Shown here in pieces: positions 49,569 through 58,103 of a stretch of DNA of 64,000 bases. Numbering within the stretch: the stretch's first letter is position 1; the number at the start of each line of letters is the position of its first letter. The notes below the pieces were generated by a model, which saw only the letters and a list, made by a program, of their open reading frames with translations, was not told the DNA's origin and searched no databases. The position numbers were made by a program, and so were the translations under genes. The stretch is from CAZYBU01 sp964645775 (GTDB lineage Bacteria > Spirochaetota > UBA4802 > UBA5550), in NCBI GenBank assembly GCA_964645775.1, contig CAZYBU010000004.1:1-64000 (forward strand). Direction: 5' to 3'.

Positions 49569-50328
49569 AGGCATATCCTACAGATAGGATGAAACTGAGA
49601 TTATGAAAACTGGATTTTTTTTCTGCGGGGTATGACCGTCCGTTCTGATTATTATTCAGAGTAAAGGGGGTTTTCTGGTTTATAAGGTACATGTTCCAGT
49701 CAAACCCCAAAGAGAGAAAAAAACCGCCGCTGAAAAATATTGAAAAATTCAGTTCCGCCCCGAAAGTAAGCATATGGAGAAGCTGTTCATCGACTGAACC
49801 AGTCAGGTCAGAATTAATAAGTTCCCGGGCTATCGGGGCCGCCTGATATCCTCCGAAGGAATACCCGATGACCGGATTCAGGGTAACATCCCACCGTTTT
49901 CTGTTTGTCAGGTGGCCAACAGGCCCCACTGCCACAGTCATACCGCGATAAAGGCTCAAACTCCAGTTTTCAAAATCAGATCCGAAACGGGTCCTCTGCT
50001 GAACAAAGTCCCCTTTGAGTTTAATCTTAACACCCAGGTGATTGATGGGCATATATTCGAAGGCTACACCGGCGCTGAAGTGAAGATGGGAAAGCCAGAG
50101 TTTCTTGTATGTATCTGTTACAACTTCATATACGGATGATTCAACGAAATCCTTTTCCCGGGCTATACCTGGACCAACGACGCCTCCTACAGATATTATG
50201 GCAGTAAGAATCATTTGCCCCTTATGGGCGCCCTCAGGTTCTTTCTCCAGTTCATCGAAACGGGATTTCGCAGACAGATGAGCAGTCAAAAACAGGAGAA
50301 TCATGATTAATAGAAGTCGTTGTTTCAT
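49558..50328 (-). CDS. Outer-membrane beta-barrel-like protein
   Basis: A 256-residue protein with a signal peptide (QRLLLIMILLFLTAHLSAKS, cut after Ser-Ala). The mature part alternates short hydrophobic and polar stretches, including LHFSAGVAFEYMP, LSLYRGMTVAVGPVG, PVIGYSFGG, FFLSLGFDWNMYL, and ends with FILSVGYAFKN, a C-terminal Phe-x-x sequence typical of barrels. No specific family is recognised. It is last in the surE-to-here series and shares no obvious role with the upstream phosphatase. Confidence 0.72.
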   Translation of the reverse strand: MKQRLLLIMILLFLTAHLSAKSRFDELEKEPEGAHKGQMILTAIISVGGVVGPGIAREKDFVESSVYEVVTDTYKKLWLSHLHFSAGVAFEYMPINHLGVKIKLKGDFVQQRTRFGSDFENWSLSLYRGMTVAVGPVGHLTNRKRWDVTLNPVIGYSFGGYQAAPIARELINSDLTGSVDEQLLHMLTFGAELNFSIFFSGGFFLSLGFDWNMYLINQKTPFTLNNNQNGRSYPAEKKSSFHNLSFILSVGYAFKN

Positions 50329-50385
50329 GCAGTATTGTTCGTTTCAAGGGATTTACACGAAAATACCAAAAGGGGCCGCAGGAAT

Positions 50386-52527
50386 CTACTTAATTTTCAT
50401 AGCCAACAGAGTAATATCATCATGTGGTTCCGTGCCTTTCATAAACCGTTTTACATCCTTTTCTACAGTTTCCACAAATGCATCCGGCTCAAGCTTCTCC
50501 AATCCCCTTATCAGATCAATGAACCGTTCTTCTCCATACTCATTACCCTCTTTGCTCATGGCTTCGACAACACCATCCGTATAAAGAACAAGCATACTGC
50601 CTGATGGGAACGTTTTTCTATGAGACGAAACCAGACGAGTGAAGGTTTCCCGTCCAGCAGCTCCCAGGGCGATTCCGCCTCCCTTAAGTTCCTTAACATC
50701 TCCAGACTCAAGGAGATAAGCGGGATTATGTCCCGATGACACGTATTCCAGAGAACCCTGCTTCGGATCGAATATACCGTACCAGATAGTGACAAAAAAG
50801 TTACTTTCAGTATGAAGATAGAGATAATCGTTGATCTCTTCCATAAGATACTTGATGGAATCACCTCTCCGGGTATGGGAATAGACCAGTGTGCGAGTCA
50901 TGGCCATGACAAGCCCCGATCCCACACCATGTCCTGAAACGTCCGCTATAACAAGTGCCAGTTTTCCGTCTTCCAGAGAAATAACATCATAGTAATCCCC
51001 TCCCGCCTCGGTCTGGGCCTGGTAAAGGGCTCCGAAATAGACATTCTCTATCTCAGGAAAGATATCTGGCAGAAGAGTCTTCTGAATGGCCTCGGCGGTT
51101 TTCAGCTCATTTTCCATCCGCTCCTTGATGATCATCTCTTTTTGTGCCTTCTCCAGATTCCCGGCCATGTTGTTCATGGAGTCCGCCAGCTGTCCCAGTT
51201 CATCGCTACCACCCATGTCAATCCGGGTATCCAGTTTACCCTGACCAATGGAACGGGCCGCCTCATTTACCCTTGTAATGGATCGAACAAGAAATGTGGG
51301 AAAAAATATAGCCAGGATCGCCACACGAATACCAATACTCAGTATGAGGTTGATCAGTTCCTTCCGGTTTTCCATCAAGCGGGCATGAAAGGATTTCCGC
51401 AGAATATACAGCCCGGCAATTCCCGCAAGATCGCTCCTGAAGGCAAGCAGGTTAAGTTCATGGACGTTCTTATCAGAATCGATTCGGATGCCTCCCTGTT
51501 TTTCCAGATAGTAATAGAAGTTTTTCCAGATATCCTCATCATTCTTTTTTATCCGGGGAGTAATTCTAAACTTGTCCATGGTACGATCGGAGATCTCTTT
51601 TACGTCTGAAAGAAAAAGGCCCTGTTCATTTATCTTTCCATTGAGGCTGGCAAGGTAGAAGTCACGTATATCCCTGTACTGTTCGTTACCGATTCTTCGG
51701 GGGCGATAATGAAACCAGAAGAAACTGAAGATTTTCCCGGTAAGTTCCGGTTTATCTAAAACAATACGGTAGGTAAACTCTACCTGATTGTTAACCAGCT
51801 TCCGGATACTGATTTTTCGCAGTTTTTGTCGTTCCTTCTCCAGGGTTTCTGTATCCCCGCTAATGGATCTGGATTGATTTTTATACACAAGATATCTGTT
51901 GTAATAAGCCCTGTCTCCCTTTCTCTCAAATAGAGGGTATCCTACGATGACAAATTCATCTTCAGACTCTTCTCTTCCCCTGGAGAAGACCAGATGAGTA
52001 TCAACATTGACGTTATTCATAAAATAATTCAGGATAGTCGGCTTTAGAAAAGGATCCACTGGATAGGTATCCAGGATACCTTCGGTAGTTCGGTTAAAGT
52101 ATATGAAATTAGACTGGTGTTTGCCTTCCCATCCGAGATTTATATCACGGATGTTCAGATCAATAAGAAAGGCGATATCATAGTTCTTTTCCGAACCGAT
52201 GATACGCGCGAGGTATTCCGTGGCCTCTTTCAGATGACGGGCCTTTGCCCTGTAAAGATATCGCCTTCTGGCCTGGGAGAGCTTCCCGGCATCCTTCTCC
52301 TTCAGTTCTTTATCTATGGCCAGATAGGATACAAGGTTTTCATCACATCCCTTGATGACAGGACCGGCCATCCTGTGCATGGTCTCTCGCATTTTCGATT
52401 CATGCTGATTAAAAACCGCAAGGGCAATGACAGCTGCCACAACGGATGTTGCCCCGATCATTACCAGTGCTATTTTAAACCGGATACTAAACCTGATGGG
52501 GCGGGTTTTTCCGCTCTTAAGTTTCAT
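50386..52527 (-). CDS. HAMP-SpoIIE protein phosphatase, membrane-bound
   Basis: A 713-residue PP2C-type Ser phosphatase. TM1 at about 17-45, a large extracytoplasmic sensor region to about 385, TM2 at about 385-420, HAMP (VNEAARSIGQGKLDTRIDMG) and then a PP2C domain from about 490. Metal and active-site motifs are TEAGGDYYDV, VIADVSGHGVGSGL, VSSGHNPAYLL, YTDGVVEAMSKEG and EPHDDITLL. Such proteins dephosphorylate STAS proteins in partner switching. It follows a small membrane protein with a four-base overlap and the ATPase and STAS genes, giving a complete module. Confidence 0.92.
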   Translation of the reverse strand: MKLKSGKTRPIRFSIRFKIALVMIGATSVVAAVIALAVFNQHESKMRETMHRMAGPVIKGCDENLVSYLAIDKELKEKDAGKLSQARRRYLYRAKARHLKEATEYLARIIGSEKNYDIAFLIDLNIRDINLGWEGKHQSNFIYFNRTTEGILDTYPVDPFLKPTILNYFMNNVNVDTHLVFSRGREESEDEFVIVGYPLFERKGDRAYYNRYLVYKNQSRSISGDTETLEKERQKLRKISIRKLVNNQVEFTYRIVLDKPELTGKIFSFFWFHYRPRRIGNEQYRDIRDFYLASLNGKINEQGLFLSDVKEISDRTMDKFRITPRIKKNDEDIWKNFYYYLEKQGGIRIDSDKNVHELNLLAFRSDLAGIAGLYILRKSFHARLMENRKELINLILSIGIRVAILAIFFPTFLVRSITRVNEAARSIGQGKLDTRIDMGGSDELGQLADSMNNMAGNLEKAQKEMIIKERMENELKTAEAIQKTLLPDIFPEIENVYFGALYQAQTEAGGDYYDVISLEDGKLALVIADVSGHGVGSGLVMAMTRTLVYSHTRRGDSIKYLMEEINDYLYLHTESNFFVTIWYGIFDPKQGSLEYVSSGHNPAYLLESGDVKELKGGGIALGAAGRETFTRLVSSHRKTFPSGSMLVLYTDGVVEAMSKEGNEYGEERFIDLIRGLEKLEPDAFVETVEKDVKRFMKGTEPHDDITLLAMKIK

Positions 52528-52823
52528 TTGCCCCTGTTCTTCTCCCCGCGAGAGACCATAAAGTTATAGAGAGCAGAGAAAGCAGCTCCCAGGATAAAAC
52601 TGTCTATGATCACATAGATGGTATTTATTCCAACAGCCAGAAGACGTCCGCCGCTTGACAGTTCGCCTGACAGAATGGAAAAACCGGAAGGGTGTATACT
52701 CTCAAAAAGCTTTACGACTTCGGCCCCGAATCCGTTGAAGAAACACCAGATAAATAGACCCAGCATGGGTACGGCAGAGACAACCACCACCGAAAAAGTA
52801 AACCATTTGATATTAAGTTTCAT
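52524..52823 (-). CDS. Small two-helix membrane protein of the phosphatase operon
   Basis: A 99-residue protein with two hydrophobic helices (FTFSVVVVSAVPMLGLFIWC and IYVIIDSFILGAAFSALYNF). No family recognised. Start overlaps the ATPase gene by four bases and its stop overlaps the SpoIIE phosphatase by four bases, so it is co-translated with both. Possibly an accessory membrane part of the sensor. Confidence 0.7.
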   Translation of the reverse strand: MKLNIKWFTFSVVVVSAVPMLGLFIWCFFNGFGAEVVKLFESIHPSGFSILSGELSSGGRLLAVGINTIYVIIDSFILGAAFSALYNFMVSRGEKNRGK

Positions 52824-53248
52824 AGCTTCTCCTCTGATTCCTTCAGGGTAAACCGTAATTCAATTGTATTATTACCATTCCAGAATCTCTGGATAAGAGA
52901 ATCTGTCAGTTTTCGCACCATGTATATACCCAATCCTCTATCCGCACCCTTTTTCATATGTTCTTCCGGATCAACCTCAGGGGCATGATCCGGGTTAAAA
53001 TTATGCCCCTCTCCTGATACAGCAATGACCAGTTCTTCTCCGTTAATACCGGCACTGCAACTAATCGGGCTTCTGTTAAACTCCACTTCATGATCTATCC
53101 GGTTGATGATAATCTCGTAGACGGCCAGTTCTGCACGGTCCCTCAAGTCCTCTGATAAACCCTGTCTAACCATCCACTCATTCAACCGTTCTCTGAATTC
53201 ATCGGCCTGACTGTACTGACGGCGGATAGTCTGATTAAAGGTTTGCAT
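52820..53248 (-). CDS. Anti-sigma-factor-type Ser kinase (HATPase)
   Basis: A 142-residue GHKL ATPase domain of RsbW/SpoIIAB type. The N-box is YEIIINRIDHEVE and the G2 region GADRGLGIYMVRKLTD. The usual Asp of the G1 box (DxGxG) is Ser/Gly here (VSGEGHNFNP), so ATP binding may be altered. It would phosphorylate the STAS protein encoded eight bases ahead. The phosphatase gene follows after one small gene. Confidence 0.85.
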   Translation of the reverse strand: MQTFNQTIRRQYSQADEFRERLNEWMVRQGLSEDLRDRAELAVYEIIINRIDHEVEFNRSPISCSAGINGEELVIAVSGEGHNFNPDHAPEVDPEEHMKKGADRGLGIYMVRKLTDSLIQRFWNGNNTIELRFTLKESEEKL

Positions 53249-53256
53249 CCAGAGCG

Positions 53257-53598
53257 TCAGATTGCGTTAATAGCGGATTTTTCATCACTGTATGATTCAA
53301 AGAGATTATCAAAACCGAGCAGTTTGAAAATCTTTTTAACCTTGTCATTCATGGAAGCCATGACCATCTTGCCCCCTTTCCGGTTCAGTTCTTCATTTGT
53401 GCTGATCAATACGCCCATACCGGCACTGGCTATGTAATCAAGATCCGGCATAACACATATAATTTTTTTAGCCCCCTTGTCGATTTCGGTTTTCAGCCGA
53501 GAGGCGAAACCGGGAGCAGTCTCCGCGTCTAAACTGCCGCTGATGCGCACGATCACAATTTCGTTCTTACGTTCAGATGAATATTGCAGTTTACCCAT
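53257..53598 (-). CDS. STAS-domain anti-anti-sigma factor (partner-switching module)
   Basis: A 113-residue STAS domain. The phospho-loop is YIASAGMGVLIS, with SAG in place of SSG and the Ser kept. It is eight bases ahead of the ATPase gene and one gene group ahead of the SpoIIE phosphatase, so it is the expected substrate of both. 14 bases follow the FGGY kinase. Confidence 0.88.
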   Translation of the reverse strand: MGKLQYSSERKNEIVIVRISGSLDAETAPGFASRLKTEIDKGAKKIICVMPDLDYIASAGMGVLISTNEELNRKGGKMVMASMNDKVKKIFKLLGFDNLFESYSDEKSAINAI

Positions 53599-53612
53599 AT
53601 ACTATCTCCGAA

Positions 53613-55196
53613 TTAATCTTCTAATTTTGCAGGATACCCGGTGATATCCCGGATTTCATCATAGAGAGGTTTCAGACGTTCGTAAAGCCTCAGGTAGACC
53701 TTTTCATAGAGGTCGTTATACATTTGACGGCTTTCACTGTCTGGTTCAAATATCCTGCCCACCCGTGTCATCTCCGAAACTGCCTGTTCAAAGTTAGGAT
53801 GAATTTTAAGTCCCACCATCGCATCCATGGCTGCACCCAGAGTGGATGTCTCATAAGTATGGGGCCGTTCCGCGGAAAGTCCAAAGATGTCAGCGGTTAT
53901 CTGCATGGCCACATCGCTCTGGGAACCGCCACCGGATACCCGCAGTTTTTCAACAGGGATCTTGTTCCTCTTTTCCGTTTTTTCAAGGCCCTCTCTCAGG
54001 GCATAGGCCAATCCCTCCAGAATTGACCGGTAAATATGAGCCCTGGAATGAACATCTCCAAAGCCGATAATGGCTCCCTTTGCCTCCAGGCCCGGGACTT
54101 TGACCCCGGGAGACCAGTAAGGCTGCAGAGTTAACCCCATGGATCCCGGGGGAATGTCACGAATCATCTCATCAAAAAGTTTCTCAGGGGCGATACCCCG
54201 CTTATCAGCAATCCTCTGTTCCTTCTCGCCGAATTCCCGCTTGAACCAGCTCACCATCCAGTATCCACGGTAGATCTGTATCTCTGTGCTGTACCATCCG
54301 GGTACTGCACTGGGATAAGGCGGAATAAAGGGTATAATCTCCACGTATTCTTTTGTGGTTGTGTTAACCGTGGCTGTCGTACCGTAACTGAGACAACCGA
54401 TTTCAGGCGAGAGGCAGCCGGAACCGAGCACCTCGCAGGCCTTATCCGTGGCTGCCGCAAGCAGGGGGAGTCCTTTCGGGATACCTGTTTCACGGGCTGC
54501 GGATGGACTAATGTATCCCATTATTTCCGTTGGCTTCACAAGGGCTGAAAGCTTTTCAGGCTCAATAGGAAACATCTTCCAGTACATATTGTTTCTCGGG
54601 GCCCATGCCTGATTCTTGAAATCGAAGGGAACGTAGCCTACCTGACTGCCCGAGGAATCAATAAATTCATCCGTAAGTTTATAGACAAAATAACCGGAGA
54701 GAAAAAGAAACTTGTGAGTTTTTTTCCAGATATCCGGCTGGTTTTGACGTATCCAGTTAGCCTCACTCTCCCGTATGCTGTACTTAACTGATTCCAGCAT
54801 GTTTACGGCTTTCAAAGCCAGGGAGAGGGGAAAAGATGGCCAAGATTCCACTTTCGCGCTTCGTCGGTCAAGCCATACGATGGCGGGCCGCAGAGGTTTC
54901 CCCTTCTCATCCAGGTTCACCATGGTGTTTCTCTGCGTAGTCAGGGTTACTCCCTTAATGGAATTCTTGCTGATCTTTGTTTCGCTAAAGAAACGTTTGC
55001 AGGTTTTCTTTAAAATTTTCCAGTAATACTCAGGGTCCTGTTCAGCCCATCCAGGATGATCAGAAACATAGGGTTCAATGGGGGTCTTAATCATATCACG
55101 AATCTTCCCCCGGGGATCAACTGTAGAAACACGTATCGACTGGGTACCTGCATCGATTACAAGAATCTGTTCATTTGCGGATTTGCGGGTAGCCAT
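53613..55196 (-). CDS. FGGY-family carbohydrate kinase
   Basis: A 527-residue sugar kinase. Motifs are VIDAGTQSIRVSTVDPRG (phosphate-1), TTQRNTMVNLD and VWLDRRS, then CLSYGTTATVNTTT and RVSGGGSQSDVAMQITADI (FGGY-type adenosine region). It resembles xylulokinase/gluconate-type kinases but the sugar is not determinable. ATG 55196 has GAGGAGA six bases ahead; a longer start at 55253 has none and adds a non-homologous tail. It sits between two STAS genes, which is an odd place for a sugar kinase. Confidence 0.9.
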   Translation of the reverse strand: MATRKSANEQILVIDAGTQSIRVSTVDPRGKIRDMIKTPIEPYVSDHPGWAEQDPEYYWKILKKTCKRFFSETKISKNSIKGVTLTTQRNTMVNLDEKGKPLRPAIVWLDRRSAKVESWPSFPLSLALKAVNMLESVKYSIRESEANWIRQNQPDIWKKTHKFLFLSGYFVYKLTDEFIDSSGSQVGYVPFDFKNQAWAPRNNMYWKMFPIEPEKLSALVKPTEIMGYISPSAARETGIPKGLPLLAAATDKACEVLGSGCLSPEIGCLSYGTTATVNTTTKEYVEIIPFIPPYPSAVPGWYSTEIQIYRGYWMVSWFKREFGEKEQRIADKRGIAPEKLFDEMIRDIPPGSMGLTLQPYWSPGVKVPGLEAKGAIIGFGDVHSRAHIYRSILEGLAYALREGLEKTEKRNKIPVEKLRVSGGGSQSDVAMQITADIFGLSAERPHTYETSTLGAAMDAMVGLKIHPNFEQAVSEMTRVGRIFEPDSESRQMYNDLYEKVYLRLYERLKPLYDEIRDITGYPAKLED

Positions 55197-55275
55197 CCAC
55201 TTCTCCTCAAAAGAGATACCTTCAGAATAGCATAGAGCCTCTCTGAAGAACAAGGATTCGTAATCTGGACAGGGC

Positions 55276-55632
55276 TCAGGATCCCTTGATAGCAGACAGA
55301 GCTTCTTCGTTGGTCTTCATTATCTGAACAAAATCAGATATACCAACAATTTCCATTACCTTCTCAAAATGATCTGTCATCCCTACGAAAAAAACCTTAC
55401 CGTTCCTTTCATTGAGATCCTGAATAATATTGATTAATGTGGCTATGCCGGATGAATTGATATACTTCGTCTTTTCAAAATTGATGATCATTGCGTCGAG
55501 CGAATATTCAGACTTAATATTTGCGTAATGCTTCTTCACTTCTACGTCAGCATCCGAAGTCATATCCCCTTCAATCAATAGTAAGGGTATACCCTGTATC
55601 TCGTCCGTGGTAACTGCGCATTGATACTTCAT
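55276..55632 (-). CDS. STAS-domain anti-anti-sigma factor, second of the cluster
   Basis: A 118-residue STAS domain, slightly longer at the N-terminus than its relatives. The phospho-loop is YINSSGIATLIN. It precedes the FGGY kinase by 79 bases and has its own candidate promoter, so it may be expressed separately from the module at 50386-53598. GGAG stands nine bases before the ATG. Confidence 0.87.
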   Translation of the reverse strand: MKYQCAVTTDEIQGIPLLLIEGDMTSDADVEVKKHYANIKSEYSLDAMIINFEKTKYINSSGIATLINIIQDLNERNGKVFFVGMTDHFEKVMEIVGISDFVQIMKTNEEALSAIKGS

Positions 55633-55663
55633 GTTTTATCTCCACAAACTGATTCAGCCAATG

Positions 55664-55690
55664 ATCCTATCGTATAGTAACAAATGTCAA
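55664..55690 (-). promoter_or_regulatory. Candidate promoter for STAS-FGGY kinase unit
   Basis: Minus-strand TTGACA (55685-55690), perfect, and TAGGAT (55664-55669) are 15 bases apart, shorter than usual. The -35 overlaps the stop codon of the TPR gene at 55687-55689. Confidence 0.4.
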
Positions 55691-56388
55691 GAAGTAAAAC
55701 GATCCTGTAGTTCCTTCTGGTGCTCCATAATCTCCTCTTCAAAAGGCGCCATTTCCCTTGCTTTCTCCAGAACCTTTTTCGCGTTCTCGTAATCTTTCCG
55801 TTTCAGCAAAATATATCCGAGAGTGTCAAGGTAAGCGGGATTAGCCGGATTATTCTTAAGGACCCGCTTAATAAGGTCCTGTGACTCAACGGTCTCTCCC
55901 TTCTCGCTTGCAAGAAGGTACGCAAGCGAATTAGCAGCGGTTGCGTTATCAGGCTCCCTGACCAGTATTCGCCGATACTGATCAATGGCTTCATCAATCT
56001 TTTTCTGCTGGTACAGACCATAAGCCTTGAGGTTACGTGCCGCTCGATGGGTCCTATCCACGGAAAGCACCTGGTCCAGATGTTCTTCCGCGGTATCGTA
56101 TTCTCCCAGGTGAATCAGCGTCAGGGACAGGACAGTTCGGACCGTGAGGTCTTCCACGAAATCAAAAGGGAGGCCCAGTACCCGGTAGAGATACTCCCGG
56201 GCCGATTTGTAAAGTCCAAGACGACTGTACGCAAGTCCCAAATTATAGAGTGTCTCCGGGTTCTGCGAATCAAGGACTTCGGCCGACTTCAGGTCCCGTA
56301 TCGCTTCCGTATAATCTCCTGTAAGATAGTTCTGGAGACCGGAATCCAGAAGGCTTCTCAGTTTATTTACTCGTTCTTTTTCATCCAT
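55687..56388 (-). CDS. TPR-repeat protein
   Basis: A 233-residue protein with about five TPR repeats (AIRDLKSAEVLDSQNPETLY, AIDQYRRILVREPDNATAAN, AYLDTLGYILLKRKDYENAK). No signal peptide. Co-transcribed with surE: its start lies within the surE 3' end, overlapping by 22 bases. Scaffold role inferred. Confidence 0.85.
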   Translation of the reverse strand: MDEKERVNKLRSLLDSGLQNYLTGDYTEAIRDLKSAEVLDSQNPETLYNLGLAYSRLGLYKSAREYLYRVLGLPFDFVEDLTVRTVLSLTLIHLGEYDTAEEHLDQVLSVDRTHRAARNLKAYGLYQQKKIDEAIDQYRRILVREPDNATAANSLAYLLASEKGETVESQDLIKRVLKNNPANPAYLDTLGYILLKRKDYENAKKVLEKAREMAPFEEEIMEHQKELQDRFTS

Positions 56389-57131
56389 GAGCGGCTTTTC
56401 CCGGTAAGGGTATCCAGAAGAGCATAATCCGTACAGTCCACCATCATGGGAGTAATTGAGACACCTCCCTTTTCAATAACAGTCACATCTGTCCCCTGAG
56501 AATGTATGGATATGGGTTTTCCGTTCAGGGTCATGGTTATATCACCGTTTGCCCTGTCACTTCGGAGGTAGGAATCGACGTATTTACGGTGTCCAATCCC
56601 TGTAAATTCCACAAAGGAATATTCGGAGGCGGGAACATCAGGAAAATTAATATTAAAGAGAAATGGTTTCTCAGCTTCCCGGCAATACTTATCGATAAAG
56701 GAGAGAATAAACTCCGATGCGTCATCGAAATTTTTTGATGGTGCATGATAACTATCAAGCGAGACAGCCAGTCCACTTACCCCGAAGATATAAGCCGTTC
56801 GAGCACCGGCAACTGTACCGGAAAAGAAGATATCATCCCCGATATTCAGTCCATGATTGATACCTGAAACAACCAAGTCAATATCCGGAATAACATCTCC
56901 CTGAATTCCGATATTGACACAATCCGCCGGATATCCGTCCACCTGGTAATGACGGTTATCATCCCGTGATTGTACCGTCAGCGGACGTCTTACCGTAATG
57001 GCGTTTGAACATGCGCTCTGTTCGCCTGAAGGCGCAATGACGTATACATCATGCTCGCTGGTGAGGACCTTTTTCAGGGAAGCTATACCTTCTGCGTTTA
57101 TCCCATCATCATTTGTGAGCAAGATCTTCAT
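56367..57131 (-). CDS. surE: 5'/3'-nucleotidase SurE
   Basis: A 254-residue metal-dependent nucleotidase for stationary-phase survival. The active site begins ILLTNDDGINAEGI (Asp pair), then APSGEQSACSNAI and VVSGINHGLNIGDDIFFSG with the Asn and His ligands. Length is typical (about 250). GGAGATAAATAC precedes the ATG. The TPR gene overlaps its 3' end by 22 bases. Confidence 0.96.
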   Translation of the reverse strand: MKILLTNDDGINAEGIASLKKVLTSEHDVYVIAPSGEQSACSNAITVRRPLTVQSRDDNRHYQVDGYPADCVNIGIQGDVIPDIDLVVSGINHGLNIGDDIFFSGTVAGARTAYIFGVSGLAVSLDSYHAPSKNFDDASEFILSFIDKYCREAEKPFLFNINFPDVPASEYSFVEFTGIGHRKYVDSYLRSDRANGDITMTLNGKPISIHSQGTDVTVIEKGGVSITPMMVDCTDYALLDTLTGKSRSWMKKNE

Positions 57132-57229
57132 GTATTTATCTCCATGATTCGATATTTCCCGGTTAGTACAGAAAGGGTCAATAAATAATTATCCAAAACA
57201 GAACGTATGATCTGGCTGTTTACTGATAA

Positions 57230-57258
57230 TTGACATTTGAATGACCCGTTGGATTAAT
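57230..57258 (+). promoter_or_regulatory. Candidate promoter for GT2-like gene
   Basis: A perfect TTGACA at 57230-57235 and ATTAAT at 57253-57258 lie 17 bases apart. A second TTGACA at 57268-57273 has no -10 at normal spacing. Predicted leader of about 70 bases. Confidence 0.45.
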
Positions 57259-57333
57259 CTAACCCTGTTGACAATATGGATGCTTCATTTTTACTTGAAT
57301 TTATAGAGATAATAATGAAGCAGGGAGCGGCCT

Positions 57334-58047
57334 ATGAACCTCTGTGTTGCCTGTATTACGGATAGACCCATCGACATTGAGCCTTTTATCGAAAGACTGG
57401 AACCCTTTTTTTCAGGTGAGATTTGTATTATTGCGGATGGAGATGAAGCGTCGGTCACCGTTCCGAATGAAAATCCCTTTTCTGTTACCGTTATTCATCA
57501 TGACTCACCTCTGGGATACGGGTCTTCTCTCTCTTCAGCACTGACCCTTGCCAGAGACCGGGGATACTCTCATCTTATTACCCTTGCCGACAATGATCTT
57601 GATCACTTCAAGATTATGCCGGAGATGATTGAAAACCTTTCCTATGGCTATGACCTTGTAATAGCCAGCCGGATTCTTGAAAACACTGCCTTCACACAGA
57701 TAGGAGAAGCGATCCTCCGGGAAAGGGAGACCATTGCATCCCTGGTCCATGATTATACGGGATTTGAACTGACAGATCCCCTCTCCCAGATCAACGGATT
57801 CAAGGTGGAATCGACTGAGAATATGGAGCTGGTTGAATCCAGCCGTGGAATTCATATTCAGATAATCCTCCAGGCTGTATATACGGGCATGACTATTCAG
57901 GAGATACCTCTCGGTTCTCTTCTTGATTTTGGACAACCTCTCGATGAAAAGGGGATGGATTTTGAATCTCTTCACGCACTGGCAGAAACAGAGCGATACC
58001 TCTATAAAGAGGGTATAGTTCACGGGGAGAATTCAGATATTTCTTAA
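57334..58047 (+). CDS. GT2-like glycosyltransferase-fold protein
   Basis: A 237-residue protein resembling dolichyl-phosphate-mannose-type GT-A enzymes. CIIADGDEAS precedes LGYGSSLSSALTLARDRGYSHLITLADNDL, where the donor-binding Asp motif is ADND. The usual C-terminal DxD acceptor region is weak and there is no membrane anchor. So the fold is clear but the activity is not. It is encoded 56 bases before the XPB helicase gene. Confidence 0.72.
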   Translation: MNLCVACITDRPIDIEPFIERLEPFFSGEICIIADGDEASVTVPNENPFSVTVIHHDSPLGYGSSLSSALTLARDRGYSHLITLADNDLDHFKIMPEMIENLSYGYDLVIASRILENTAFTQIGEAILRERETIASLVHDYTGFELTDPLSQINGFKVESTENMELVESSRGIHIQIILQAVYTGMTIQEIPLGSLLDFGQPLDEKGMDFESLHALAETERYLYKEGIVHGENSDIS

Positions 58048-58103
58048 TTGACAAAGAGACATGGATTTGAAAAATCGGTTGCATTTATCATCAGGAATCA
58101 TCC

